Part shown: positions 1 through 11,910 of the stretch, piece after piece
Layout of the letters: each line of letters begins with the position of its first letter
How positions within the stretch are numbered: position 1 is the first letter of the stretch
NCBI GenBank assembly: GCA_001557505.1
Contig: LSAX01000007.1
Location: 620,001-684,000, forward strand
Length of the DNA: 64,000 nucleotides
Reading direction: 5' to 3'
Origin: Reticulascus tulasneorum
Taxonomy: Eukaryota > Ascomycota > Sordariomycetes > Glomerellales > Reticulascaceae
The notes under the pieces: generated by a model
Seen by the model: only the letters and a program-made list of their open reading frames with translations
What the model was told of the DNA's origin: nothing
Database searches by the model: none
Translations under genes and position numbers: made by a program

Positions 1-1646
1 TCAGGTCACCAGACTCGGAGCCGGATGTTAACGGGCTTCTATTGCCCATCTTTGCCGAAAATTCGATAGTTGTTTCCTCAAGTGTCAGCTAGCCATGCTG
101 ACTTTCGATAAAGGTGACAACCTTATAATGCAAAACATCTGTCGGTCCATCCCGGCGGGGGGGGGAATCGCTGGCCACACTCGCGAAACCCTGATCTAAA
201 CATAGCCTAGTCCAGGACGGTACGGACTTAAAACTCCTCGAATGGGCCATCCGGATTCTTTCGGTGCCACCGGCCCAGCGCTCGCCAACGCCTCCGCTTG
301 GGGTTATGGGCCTGCCTTCGGATGGTCTGTCGCCCCGCATCTCCGAAGCTCGTTTGAATTGCCCCAACATGGCTTCGGGCCTGCACTTGCATCTGATGCT
401 CGATCAATTCCCACGGCGTTTTGGATTCATAATTCAACCGCGTCTGCGCGAGGAACCCATTCCGACTGGATTACTGATTTCACCCGAATGCCTGTCCCCT
501 TGCTGATAGGTTCGGCCGCGGCGGAATTCAAAGGCGCCTTCGGGCAAAATCAGCCGATCCCATGTTCTCGGGCTATTGTCGGGTGGGGTCAGATGCGGAG
601 CTGTAGCGTGGGAGGTCTGGCTCGATAAAGACCACATGCCCACCTCACATCGACTTCTCGGAAAGGAGAGACGAGATCCTAAAAAGGGCCCCTTGCCACT
701 TCGCATTCGCTTTCTCTCACCGTTCCACGGCAAAATGCTTGCTCTCTTATTCAAGCACGCACATGGTCCAATCGTGACTAAGGCTTGGCAGTACCAGAGA
801 TCTGATACCCCTGCAACCTGGATCTGACGAGCCTGTCCCTTCTATTATCATTCCTGTACGCTGTCCAGTCACATTGTGATGGGTTATGCCATGGCCAACC
901 TGGGTCGGAAGACGTTCTGACATGATTTCACTATGTTCTTATATCTGTCTTGTATCTGTCCCGTTGCATTACCCATGTTACCCACTACACTCCCAGGTTG
1001 GTAATTATTCTGGGCATTACTTCAAACTCGTCAGCCTACAAGCGTTGGCCCATTCCTTTGATCCTTCCCGCCAACGACGCGAGCACTCGCACTTTGCTTA
1101 CTTACGACTGCCGTGAACGCCAAGAGAGTGAGGGTATGGGGCACAACTTGTCGCCATCCCTGCAATGGTCTGATACCAGGAACAGGTTCTGAAAAGGAGC
1201 GTGTAAGCTGGAAGAAGCCCTCTAGTGAGCATGTCCTCTTCTAGCTGAACATAGTGCTTGGCCATCGTCCTTCAGCTCGGTCGGCAAATACCGTATGGAG
1301 GTTCGAAGTGGTGTGAGCCAATAGTGGACGGCATCAATGGTCTTATGAACGGTCTAATGGAACATTGTATTACATTATGTCTACGTTGTATCGCGAAGCA
1401 GACATGTGCACCACTTTCACCCTCGATACCGAAGCCACATTGCTGTCAGACCGATTCCTCCAGTAATTTAGCATACCCTCCGAACTCGCCCCAACGTTAT
1501 GAGAGCTTTTGGAGATGGTTCGCGGGCTTGGGAAAGGCTATGGTAGGCTATGGTCCTCGGGCCTTGTATCGCCCTCGCTCGGTTTGGCTGGTCGTCAGTT
1601 CTGTGCTGCTCCTGAGGGGCTGGATACAACGATTACTCCGTGGTGC
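1..1646. other. Intergenic, no supportable gene
   Basis: No reading frame here resembles a known protein family, and the frames on both strands are short and overlap each other. I see no tRNA-like cloverleaf, terminal repeat or long tandem repeat. A GC-richer patch around 240-640 is open on both strands but has no recognisable domain. Confidence 0.5.
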
Positions 1647-2130
1647 CTAGAGAGTTGCAGCAGGGCAAACGGTGACAGTCGCGGTCTGAGCCGACGGGCA
1701 TGTGGTTGGTGGCTCCGGATCGGAGCAATCTGGCCCGGCGATGGAGAACTTCGGTGTCTGGGCATAGATTACGAACACATTGGTTCCATTGATCGCATTG
1801 CTAAGAGACTGCGTTAGCATTCGCACCCCTTTGCTCGCCGGTGCCTGGAACTCACAATTGGAAGCCATAAGAACTATCAACACCACAAGGGACTCGCACA
1901 GAGGCACTGCCGGCCGAGGTAGCGACGTCAAGCTCCACCGGGGTGAAGAATGGCGGCCAGTTGACGAAGTTGACCAGGTAGATGCTGAATGTGCTTGGGT
2001 CCGTGTCAACAGACGTCCAGGTAAGATCGAAGGTCGAATCCTTCGCCAAGGTCGAGTTCTCGGCGGGCGACGTGAATGCAATGGCCGACACCAAAGGGGC
2101 CAAGAGGGCGACGACTGAGAAGACACGCAT
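1647..2130 (-). CDS. Secreted Kre9/Knh1-like small protein
   Basis: Two exons, complement(join(1647..1800,1856..2130)), 142 aa. The intron 1801-1855 has a GTGAGT donor, a GCTAAC branch point and a TTAG acceptor; splicing rejoins two frames into one. The start is the Met of MRVFSVVALLAPLVSA, a clear signal peptide of about 17 residues; the in-frame upstream extension would bury it. The mature part starts with a beta-sandwich of the Kre9/Knh1 N-terminal type (Ser-Thr-rich GPI-anchored membrane family, PF10342): 'ITFTSPA.ns.l.kdstf.ltWtsvdtdpst..iyLvnf' pattern with the conserved Trp at about residue 36. These proteins act at the cell surface or wall, with links to beta-1,6-glucan assembly in yeast. 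The C-terminus has several Cys and Thr-Val repeats but no long Ser/Thr stalk and no obvious GPI signal, so a freely secreted form is likely. Family call fairly sure, function inferred. Confidence 0.75.
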
Positions 2131-4048
2131 ATTGACGAATTTGACTGACACCTGCTGAATGCGCAATGACAAGATTGAAGCAACGACCCGGTGAAAGTAA
2201 GGAGCGTGATAATCAACTTATAGCTTAACGAGCGACGTGGAATTAGATTTGTTTAAATTGAAAATCAGCTCGTGTCAGCCCGGAGGATGAAGCGAGCGCG
2301 ATCTTTTAATTGATCTGCCTCACAGCCTCAGCTTTTCGGTCTACAGGCAGCACCATTTCCACATTGACGCCTCCTTGGCTCGCTAACATGAGGGCCTGCA
2401 ATTTCCCCAGTTGATATTCTGGGATTGGCCTGCCACCCGCTCAGGGGATCGCGGGGGAACAGTGCGTATATTCAAGTAATAGCTATTCGCAGAAATATTC
2501 GAGTCAACATTGCAGCAAGTAACACAGTGAATATGAAACGAATATGTAGCCAAATATTAGGATACTGGTGTAAATTCTTACTTCATCTTTCACATGCTTT
2601 CCGATAAAGTCGCCTGCAAGCAACCCACCAAAAGAATCTGCCACCACTTCCCGAGGGCACTAATTACTACGATCCACTTGCCGCCCTAGATCTATACTAT
2701 AAACACCTGAGATCTTTGTCAGACTGCCCGTCAATGGATTAAAGTCCCGACCTTCTCGTCCAGCAATCGACGTTTTCGTTCCACACCCCCTGTAGCCCAA
2801 TATGTGACCTCCTCCTCGATGTGAGGCTGTTTGTGCTGATACTGCGTAGTGTCGGAGCTGAGCTTTTTGCCTTCGATGCGGGGCGTGTTACCACTCCGCA
2901 GCACATACTCAATTGGGTATTTGAACAGAATGCCTGAAGAGCGCATGCAGGACTTGTATGGAAATCACAAGTCCGGACAGGCGGGATGACTATGCTCTCC
3001 GGCTCCAGTCGATGATGACTGCATGAGAGTCACTATGGAACCCTCTTGGAAAGGAAGCATCCCAACTTGCATGCTTACTCGAGCCGGATATATGCGAAGA
3101 CCCAAGGCTTTCAGACCCGAGCAGCCCATCCTCCGTTGCCAACATCAACGGGGGGCATGCCGATCACAGTTTCTTCAACACGACAGCATCAGGTAAGGAT
3201 ACAGAAGAAAATATATTCCCTGGGTGGATGGATGAAGCTTCAGGAAACGGTATCCATTTTCGTCCTTCAACCATCTTGAAGCTAGCCAATTCTCTCTAAG
3301 TCCATCTCGAATGAGAGAACTATACATGATCACGGTCCGGTCTATTGAAAAGAAAAGGATTCTGAATCGCACTTCCTGCTTCGTTTCGTGAAGCAGGTCG
3401 CTCGTACAGTTAGCTAATCGAGTCCTATAAAGTCTCAAGGACTTCGCATGGTCACGACTCCCTGTCATCACGGAATGTTTCACATCCACGATCTCCTCGA
3501 CATTCGGCGCTTTCCTCTTTCGTATAACAGTCTTGTAAGTGTGTCGTGCGCATCCTGGCGTACGTTCTAGGACCGAATATCTACATGAACTCCAAGGAAT
3601 ACAGATTGCTGATCCGGACCTGAGACCGGGATAGCTCAAACCTAATGCGCATTTGCAGTCGATATTAGACCATGGGTTAGGCAATATAGTCAACGGGAGA
3701 CTGCCAGGATGATATGTCTTACTCTTTGTTGTGGCAGTTTGTCTCATTGGTTTGCTATCAGTCAGAGTTGTGTTCCAATCGCATAAAACCGGCATTGTGA
3801 TGTTTGACTTGTGATATGAGCAACGTTAGATGCCTGTTATGCATCTTGCTAGTCCTGCAATTTGGTAATCATTCTACTACCTACGGCATATGATCATCAC
3901 GCCATAGAGACAGAACTTGATGTTCTAGTGGTGCCATGGAAGTTCCATGCATGTAAAACAGAGAAAACAGTGCGCCAATCCGCGGCTTTCGCCCGGAACC
4001 TCTTCTGAAAGCCCATCATTCAGAGAATTGGTGTGTCGGCCAAGTACC
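2131..4048. other. Intergenic, no supportable gene
   Basis: The stretch lies between the Kre9-like gene and the 3' end of the GRDP gene. A 206-codon open frame on the minus strand (3175-3795) has no recognisable domain, no splice context and an odd composition, so I do not call it. The part around 2460-2720 is AT-rich. Confidence 0.45.
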
Positions 4049-5427
4049 TTAGGCGCCACAGTTTCCGCAGTCACCAGAGCAGCCACTCCCGCAGCCGACC
4101 GCTCCGTCGCTGGCGACCTGAAGGCAGCATGTGAGAGGATGCTGTCCGCAATCGGCGCACTGCGGACGTGCGAGATCCAGTGGGAGTACCAAGCCAGACC
4201 TTTCCCGTCGCTTTTCTTCTTGCCGTAAAGAAGTAATGACGTCTTCCCACAAGTCGGCAAGATTTGTTGGTCTCTGGGTCCGGCTTGCCTCGCATTTCCA
4301 GCATAGACACAAGTGATACTCCTCATCGAATGCTTTGCGAAACAACTCCCGGGAGTTGGCGAAAGACTGACTCAGCTTTTCTTCTTTCAGTTCATCGTTG
4401 TGGTCGATAAAACGGCCTCCAGTGACTTTGTCGGAGTACGCTCGGTAGTTAGCCGGCGATAGCTGATGAGTGTGCCATACGAGGTCAATGTCGAGAGTAG
4501 GTACAATGGTACTTTCTGGATACATGTTGATGAGAGTGAAGAATTTCTCGTAGCGGTCGATGGCCCGAAGTAATGTTGATGTCGCAGAAGGGCTAATATT
4601 CCAGGAGTATCGAGCCATCTTGCTCCAAAATCCGGACTGACGATCGAGTGCTGCGACCAAGTCGTACTGAAACAAAACTTGGCCTGCTGCATCCTTATAG
4701 ACAAAGTCGTCCTCAGTGGACTCTGATGTCGAGTTTACGTCTCGGGGATCTACAGATGACTGCAAAAGGTCCAAGAGGTCCACATCGAGCCCCATGGAAC
4801 GCAATGACAGCGATACAGGAGCGCAGTCGTTTAGTTGCGCGGCCCCGGTTTCGCCATACTTTTGAGCCTGTAATCTTGTCAGGCCTTTAGCTTGAAGGCA
4901 TGTCAAAAGAAAACCTACGATACGGCTCCAGTGCAACCCTTTGAGGCCGAGGACGTGAGCTTGTCTCTCGAGCTGTGCATATGAGTGGGGATGCAGCATG
5001 AACGTGTGCCAAACCATCAAGACATCCACCGGAGGCACGTGGATCTCCTCCTTTGCCAGTGTCTGATTACCGACAATCCATTTTTCGAATCTCTTGACTG
5101 CCATCTTGCTGTAAAGATGCCAGAGATCCTCGGGTGCTTGGCTAGAACTCTCCGCCCATTGCCTAAGTCTGTCTTTGACGGTTGCAAAGGCTTCCAGCAG
5201 CTGTAGATGAGCGACACATTCGCCCATTGTAGGCATATCATTCTGACTAGCGACAGTGTCGCGCAAGCTCTTCTGCAGTTGGAGGGACGTCAGAGAGCCG
5301 GATTTCTGGCTCGGAGGTGCCAGCTGCCTGACAGAAGGAGCAGCACTGCGATCGTCGTATCAGACAGGGCCGCGTTCGCGATGGTAGGAGGGGTAATTAG
5401 TACATACTGATCGATTGTTCCAGGCAT
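4049..5427 (-). CDS. Glycine-rich domain-containing (GRDP, DUF1399) protein
   Basis: Two exons, complement(join(4049..5327,5408..5427)), 432 aa. The 20-base first exon (MPGTIDQ) ends at a GTATGT donor; the 80-base intron ends TGTCAG and restores the long frame. The protein carries two copies of the family hallmark 'VPP.DV..VWHT.ML.P..Y': VWHT at residues 112-115 and again at 289-292 (LVWHTHQLSPANY), each followed by an Asn/Ser-Tyr pair. This is the DUF1399/GRDP family (PF07173), found in plants and fungi and of unclear biochemical role; plant members are linked to stress and RNA processes. The C-terminal 35 residues are Cys/Gly-rich (CADCGQHPLTCC then CGSGCSGDCGNCGA), possibly metal binding. 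It is divergent from the HET gene at 6228 across an 800-base spacer. The family call is strong; cellular function is unknown. Confidence 0.8.
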
Positions 5428-6227
5428 CTTGCTAACTTGGTATTTATTATTATTTGAGATAAGTTTAACCTTAGAATGAGTTGGGAAACTGATTGTATGG
5501 GATCGGGCCTGGTGTATTACAGAGGAGAGTTCGCAAGGAAACGAGAAATGCTGCCATACCTCAAAGGCACGCTGTTTGTCTCTACATATGTAATCCGCAC
5601 CACCAATTGGAAACTGAGCAAGTTTCGAGATAGGCCTCAATCCGGGTGGATTTGCGGGGTCGAATACACGCGCAGGCGACGCTAGCCTGGGGAGCCTACC
5701 CTGAATCCGAGTCATGCAGACGCTCCATTTCCACTTCCACATCCCATGACCCATTATATGATCTATCTTGCGCAACCCTGTGTGGATGACATTCTTAGCG
5801 GAACTTGCAACCCATGTTGAAGGGTTAGAGATGGCGCCTTGCAAGCAACCTATGATGCAGCTCCTGCTTTCATCCAAAAGCAGAGCTCTCTATATCATTA
5901 GAGCGAATGGCCGGGGCTGGGGTCCCGAACATGAACGGCTTCCTGGAGCTGGTGAATGTAAAATCCAGCTGACGATGAGGTTCCAGCTTTGTTTTGCTGT
6001 CACTCACACTACCCAACAAGCACTGATTTGCTAGTCTTCACATGCAAGCTCACATGCAAACCCCCACGCACAAGCCATCAATAAAACTTGCGGCTAAGTA
6101 AGGCTGGCTGCTCTAGGAGATGTTTTGTTCGCGATTTCATGCACTCATCATGTCCATGAACAATTCAGCTTGAAGCTGCGAGTCATACGTCAGATGAAAA
6201 ACACCCGAACCACTGTTGAGCACCAGA
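5428..6227. other. Divergent promoter region between GRDP and HET genes
   Basis: An 800-base spacer separates two divergently transcribed genes. No domain-bearing reading frame was seen. It should contain both promoters, but I cannot place a TATA box or factor site with confidence. Confidence 0.5.
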
Positions 6228-7808
6228 ATGCGTCTCATCAACGCCAAAACTCTGGAACTCGAGGAATACACGGATCCCCCTCCGTATGCTATCCTGTCTC
6301 ATACGTGGGGCCTCGATCAACACGAAGTGTCGTATCTTGACTTTCAAGATGTCCAATGCCGCACACAAAAACCCGGGTTTAAAAAAATCCGCTGGGCGAC
6401 GCAGCAAGCCTTGGAGGATGAATGCGAGTTTGTCTGGATCGATACCTGTTGCATAGACAAGAAGAGCAGCGCTGAGCTGAGCGAGGCTATCAACTCCATG
6501 TTCAAATGGTACAGCAACTCGCAAATATGCTATGCATACCTCGAAGATGTCCCCGTAGAGGTCGGCACGGGTCATGATTCTCCCACATTGGAAGAGTCGA
6601 AGTTCAAGCAGAGCCGGTGGTTCACCCGAGGCTGGACCCTACAAGAGTTGATTGCTCCGTTACGACTTGTCTTCTACGGGGCCGGGTGGGTCATAATCGG
6701 CGACAAGCGTTCGCTTCTGGGAGACCTCAAGAAGATAACTCGCATTGATCATGAAGTACTCAAGTGCGGTGTTCTAAGCGACGTGCCCATCGCAACGCGA
6801 ATGAGTTGGGCAGCGGGACGCCGTACGAAACGTGAAGAGGACATTGCATACTGTCTCATGGGTCTATTCAACGTGAATATGACTATGCTTTACGGCGAAG
6901 GCTCGGAAGCGTTCACCCGTCTCCAGGAAGAAATTCTAAAGGATTCAGACGACCAATCCTTGTTTGCCTGGAGAGCTACGGAAGCATCGGCATCAAGATT
7001 TCCGTACCGTGGAATCCTCGCCATGTCACCAGACGAATTTGTCGACTGCGGCGATATCATTCCATTCCGTAGTCTCAGAGCTACCCAGGCGCAGGTGGTT
7101 TTAACAAGCAGAGGGATCCGCTTCACCTCGGCACTTATGAAATGGCCTGATATGCCCTATAAGGCGGTGCTGTGTCTCAACTGTCACCGGGGTGAAAATT
7201 CGCCAGAGATGATCGGAGTTACTCTCTGGAGTTCATTTGGAGATCAGTACGTAAGGACGGAGCCGTCGAGCTTGACCGCCTGTCAATATTATGACAGGTA
7301 CGATCAGCAAAATAGCATATATGTCCTCAAATCTCTCAGTTCCGTAATTCTGACAAGGCAGATGCCGGCTCTGCTACTCGGGGGCATTTTCTTCATCACC
7401 CAGATGAGTCCCGGTATATCTGTTCTCCGCACATACCGAACAGAATCCACACATGATCCCGGCACAGTGTTGAAGGGCGGGACGGCCAAGAAATTAGCCA
7501 TCGTACTGGGGAGTGTAGCGTGGGGAGCGGATTGTCTGGCCGTTATCATGCAGGAAGTCAGGAAAGAGGGCCGCAGAACATGGGAACGTCCTTTCGATAT
7601 CATTACTGGACCAGTCGAAGGCATTGGGGAAGCAATCGAAGGTTTTAGGCTGGACAAAGCGTCGACCGAGCGAAAACATGTCCATTTCTCTGGGAGTCGA
7701 TGGTTGGCACGGGTCATTGTTAAACCAGGGACATTGCCAGGCGTTGAATCGATATGCATTGACGTGGAACTGAAGTTAAAAGGAAGGGAAGGTCAGTCAT
7801 TGCTATGA
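6228..7808 (+). CDS. HET-domain protein (HET-E-1-like N-terminus)
   Basis: Single exon, 526 aa. The start is the ATG giving MRLINAKTLELEEY, the standard opening of this subfamily; the frame extends five codons further upstream but only to a TTG. The HET domain (PF06985) is clear: YAILSHTWG at residues 20-28, WIDTCCIDK at 70-78, and RWFTRGWTLQELIAP at 130-144, followed by the region ending EEDIAYCLMGLFNVNMTMLYGEG that is typical of HET-E/HET-D relatives. HET domains are predicted TIR-like effectors that trigger programmed cell death after non-self fusion or other cues. No NACHT or WD40 repeats follow, so this is a HET-only form with a C-terminal region of about 280 residues of unknown role. 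There is no intron, as is common for this class. Partner and trigger are unknown. Confidence 0.9.
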   Translation: MRLINAKTLELEEYTDPPPYAILSHTWGLDQHEVSYLDFQDVQCRTQKPGFKKIRWATQQALEDECEFVWIDTCCIDKKSSAELSEAINSMFKWYSNSQICYAYLEDVPVEVGTGHDSPTLEESKFKQSRWFTRGWTLQELIAPLRLVFYGAGWVIIGDKRSLLGDLKKITRIDHEVLKCGVLSDVPIATRMSWAAGRRTKREEDIAYCLMGLFNVNMTMLYGEGSEAFTRLQEEILKDSDDQSLFAWRATEASASRFPYRGILAMSPDEFVDCGDIIPFRSLRATQAQVVLTSRGIRFTSALMKWPDMPYKAVLCLNCHRGENSPEMIGVTLWSSFGDQYVRTEPSSLTACQYYDRYDQQNSIYVLKSLSSVILTRQMPALLLGGIFFITQMSPGISVLRTYRTESTHDPGTVLKGGTAKKLAIVLGSVAWGADCLAVIMQEVRKEGRRTWERPFDIITGPVEGIGEAIEGFRLDKASTERKHVHFSGSRWLARVIVKPGTLPGVESICIDVELKLKGREGQSLL

Positions 7809-8783
7809 CGTGCATATAAGTGGAATCATGTTAAAACTGCCTTCATCATGCCCGTTATTTGGGTCTGACGCCTCGAGCCAAAGTCTCAACCGAGGAGGAC
7901 GAGAATGACCTCAGATCAGGAAGACAAAGCTTCGTGGAAAGTCGACGCCACTCAGGGACAGTACCTAGCGTTGAATGCTGATGATGTTGGGGAATTGAGA
8001 GCCGCACACGATTCAAGGATAGGTAGGCCACGCAGCTGCTGGGGAATGCGTGAGTCCTTGGACACATCTTGCAGAACGAGTTATGTTGTTCCCAGTAATA
8101 TTAGTAGGAGCTTCGATGTTGTTCAGCTGAAAACAAACTAAATCCCAGAAAATTTTGTACACAGCAAGCCATCCGTGAGCGTCTCTTCCCCCAGAGCCCC
8201 TGTGAAGTCGAAGTCAGTTCATCAGAATGGGAGTCAGTCTCCAGTACGATTTATGCCAGCTCACCTCGGTGAGGGGCAAGGTGGGAGATTCTTATTGGGA
8301 CTAGCTTCGGCCTTAGCCTCTCTAGGTGTCCCAATGATAAGGATAAGGTGGGGTCGTGCGGGGACCATCCACCGCCGCCAGCATCGTCATACCGACCCTG
8401 AAATTCGCCTACGCCACGGCTACTGTCGCCGAAACGTTCATGATGTTCCTTGGATGACTGTATCTGGCCTTCATGATCCCGGTTCCTTGGTACTTGAGGT
8501 ACGACCACTAATCTGGCGAAGACCAGGTGACTTGTGAAATTATTCCCGACCCCATGCAAAGTGACGATTCATCCCGACCCAAGACCTACACGAAACACCA
8601 CGGTATATCTGACGGCACGATTCAAGTTCTGCTGTTAAGATTGTCCTGTTATAGCACCCACGTCACTTCGAGTTCGAGCTGATCTGGATTTCCACCCGAC
8701 CCCCCCTTGAGGTAGTTCCCCGACACGCTCCCCGATATCGAACTTGCGAAGCAACCAAGTACCGAATTCACAACCCACACGCG
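7809..8783. other. Intergenic, no supportable gene
   Basis: This is the 3' flank of the HET gene and the 5' flank of the SPATA20-like gene. The small open frames (for example 8175-8537 on +) show no domain or splice support. Confidence 0.5.
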
Positions 8784-11343
8784 ATGGTCATCTCCGAACT
8801 GTCGCAGTCCGCTTTGGCTGCTAAAGCGGACCCTCAACCTGCGGAAGAAACGGACCAGACTCCAAGCGATCAGCCAGAGATCGCTCCAAAGCTACATAAT
8901 AGAGCAGGCACAAGCAAGAGCTGCTACGTTCTGGGCCATGCGGACAGCCCTGTGGCGTGGCAACTGCTGGATGACGAGGCTGTCGAGCGAGCTAAGAAGG
9001 AGAACAAGCTGATATTCCTCAACATCGGTTTCAAGGCATGCCACTGTGAGTACTGGTTTCTAGAACATTGTCAAAGTCTGCCTGTAGTGTACTGACAACC
9101 CCAAGATTGCCGTCTCACAACAACCGACTCTTTCTCACATCCAGAATGCGCAACCCTCCTCAACGAATCATTCATCCCTATCATCGTCGATCGCGAAGAG
9201 CGGCCGGATATTGACACCATATATATGAACTATGTCCAAGCAGTTAACGGCGCAGGCGGATGGCCGTTGAACTTATTCCTCACTCCCAACCTTGAGCCGG
9301 TGTTCGGTGGCACATACTGGCCAGGCCCAGGAGCTGGTGGAAGCTCTAGCACCGAAAGTGACGAGGGACTGGATTTCCTAATCATTCTGAGGAAGCTGAA
9401 GAAGGTCTGGCAGGAACAGGAGCCCCGCTGTCGAAAGGAGGCGAAGGAGGTTCTCACGAAGCTACGTGAATTTGCGGCCGAGGGGACTCTTGGAACGCGC
9501 GGTTCCGTGGAAACCGAGAATCTTGGCCCTTCGCCCACTATAACGCCAGCAAGTTCAGCCGTCCCAATGGAGAATCCCGGTACTGGCAAGCCGGCGGCCT
9601 CTGTGTCCAGCGAACTCGATTTGGACCAGCTCGAGGAGGCGTACACTCACATTGCAGGAACTTTCGATCCCGTATATGGCGGCTTTGGTCTGGCTCCCAA
9701 ATTCCCGACCCCCGCCAAGTTGTCTTTTCTATTGCGACTGCCAAGATTCCTCTCCCCAGTTCAAGACGTGGTTGGCGAATCAGAGTGCGCTCATGCAACC
9801 GAGATGGCTTTATTTACGCTGCGAAAGATTCGTGATGGTGGCCTCAGAGATCACGTAGGAGGTCGCGGCTTTGCTCGCTACTCAGTCACCCCTGACTGGA
9901 GCATCCCACATTTCGAGAAACTCGTGGGAGATAATGCCTTACTTCTTGGCTTGTACCTGGATGCCTGGTTGGTAGGTGGTGGCGAGAAGGATGGAGAGTT
10001 CTACGACGTTATGATTGAGCTTGCTGAATATCTCACTACGTCGCCGATCTGCTTGCCTGATGGGGGATTTGCATCTGGTGAAGCCGCAGACTCATACTAT
10101 CGACGGGGAGACAGACACATGCGGGAAGGTGCCTACCATCTGTGGACCCGTAGAGAGTTTGACACCGTCATCGGCGATACCCATGAAGCTGCAGTCGCCG
10201 CCGCATACTGGAATATCCTCGAGGACGGGAACGTTGAGCCGGATCAAGATCCAAATGATGAATTCATGAATGAGAACATCCTGCGTGTTGTCAAAGATAA
10301 ACAGGAGCTGGCCCGAAATTTCCATATCACCGTGGAGGAGGCGACGAGGCTGCTCGATTCGGCAAAGGAGAAGCTCCGGGCACACAGAGAAAAGGAGCGG
10401 GTTGCGCCTGAGGTCGATGATAAGATCATTGCAGGATGGAACGGCCTTGTTATCTCTGCTTTGGCGCGGACGAGCGCGGCAATCAGGTCGGTCGATCTGG
10501 GCAGGGGAGAGAAATACCTTGCTACCGCAAGCAAGGCGGCGGCGTTCATCAAGGCACAGCAATGGGATGAAAAGGACAGGATCCTGTATAGATTATACCG
10601 CCAGGGTCGCAGCGATACGACAGCCTTTGCAGACGATTACGCTTTCATGATTGAAGGACTTTTGGATCTCTACGAGGCAACTGGCGAGGAAAAGTGGGCC
10701 GAATGGGCTGATGAACTCCAGAGTATGTACAACTTGCCCTGATTGAGTGGCTTCACTGACGCGCTTTGCAGAGATTCAGATTGATATCTTTTATGACAGC
10801 CCAACGATTGGGAAGCCTGCCGGTCAAACACCTGCCGCTCGCTCCTCCTGTGGCGCATTCTACTCCACCGCCGAAAACGCACCGCACACGATCCTCCGCC
10901 TCAAAGACGGCATGGACACCGCCCTCCCCTCCACCAACGCCGTCTCCGTTTCTAACCTCCTTCGCCTCGGCGTCATGCTCAGCGACGAGACCTACACATC
11001 TCTCGCACGCGAGACAATCAACGCGTTCGAAGTCGAGATGCTGCAGTACCCCTGGCTGTTCCCTGGCCTGCTGTCCGGAGTCGTGAGCGCGAGACTAGGC
11101 GGTAAGACATGGGTTGCCATCAAAGGCGAAGGCGAAGACGATGACGTGACGAAGAGCATAGTTAAGAGGTTCTTCGGGGAGGCAAGAGGGGGCTTGAGGA
11201 ATTTGATTACTTTGAGGAGCGAGGGGGATTTGTTGGCGAGACGGAGTCCCGCTTTGAAGGAGCTGGTTCAGACGCAGAAGGCGGGTACGTATCGCCTCGA
11301 GGATGGCACATATCGGCCATGCACCGCGGACGATGTGGACTAA
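8784..11343 (+). CDS. SPATA20/YyaL-like protein (thioredoxin-fold DUF255 plus six-hairpin region)
   Basis: Three exons, join(8784..9045,9106..10722,10772..11343), 816 aa. Intron 1 (60 bases, GTGAGT donor, ACTGAC branch, CAAG acceptor) and intron 2 (49 bases, GTATGT donor, CACTGAC branch, GCAG acceptor) both keep the frame. The N-terminal third is a thioredoxin-like DUF255 domain with a CHYC motif at residues 86-89 (CxxC form), followed by DREERPDID and NGAGGWPLNLFLTP, both hallmarks of the family. The rest resembles the (alpha/alpha)6 barrel seen in N-acylglucosamine epimerases, with DHVGGRGFARYSVT and DKIIAGWNGL. Homologues occur from bacteria (YyaL) to humans (SPATA20/SSP411); the reaction is not established. 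The usual second half of the motif (CHWCHVM) is CHYCRLT here. A likely cytosolic or mitochondrial redox-linked enzyme; the family call is firm. Confidence 0.9.
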
Positions 11344-11910
11344 GGGAGGCGGGATCAAAGTCGGTATAGTTACACGTGTGCTCGTAGGATTTCGCAGCCT
11401 GACCATGGGGGAAAGGGACTATATCTGGATTTAGAATGAAGACGGAAAGCATATACGGTCTAAGAAATTCTAAGAAATGGGTTGGAGGGAGCTGCTTTTG
11501 GGCTTCTTGGCGGGTGTCTTGAGAGCGTTATGAATACCATTTGTACAGGTAAACGAGAGTCGAGCGCTGTTTTCACACCAGTCTTTCATAATCGGGGTAT
11601 CTATTCTACAGAGACTAACTGACTGCCAACTTGCGCCACACAACGTTTTCTGCGAGTGATAGCCGCCATCCGTCATCATCGTTATGGTACAGGCACACCA
11701 AGAAATGAACTCTCGCGACGCGGTACAGACTGGCTACGAATGGGTTGCGCTCGATCCAGGATCGGATGTAATGAGTGGCCCTGCTCAATCTCGGTGTCCA
11801 GACCTTGGGGAGAGTGCTCATTGACTCTCTGCCAAACGATGAAGCCACTCCATCCTTGTCGTTCCTCCATTGTGAAATTACGCCATGCCATGGAACAGCA
11901 TCCCAACACC
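11344..11910. other. Convergent 3' intergenic region
   Basis: A 567-base spacer lies between the stop codons of two convergent genes. I see no domain-bearing frame and no clear structural RNA. Confidence 0.5.

Noticed and set aside
242..628. Overlapping open frames on both strands
   Set aside because: Several frames stay open through base composition; none resembles a protein family.
3175..3795. 206-codon open frame on the minus strand
   Set aside because: No domain, unusual composition with many rare contexts, and no splice or promoter support; likely a chance frame in a spacer.
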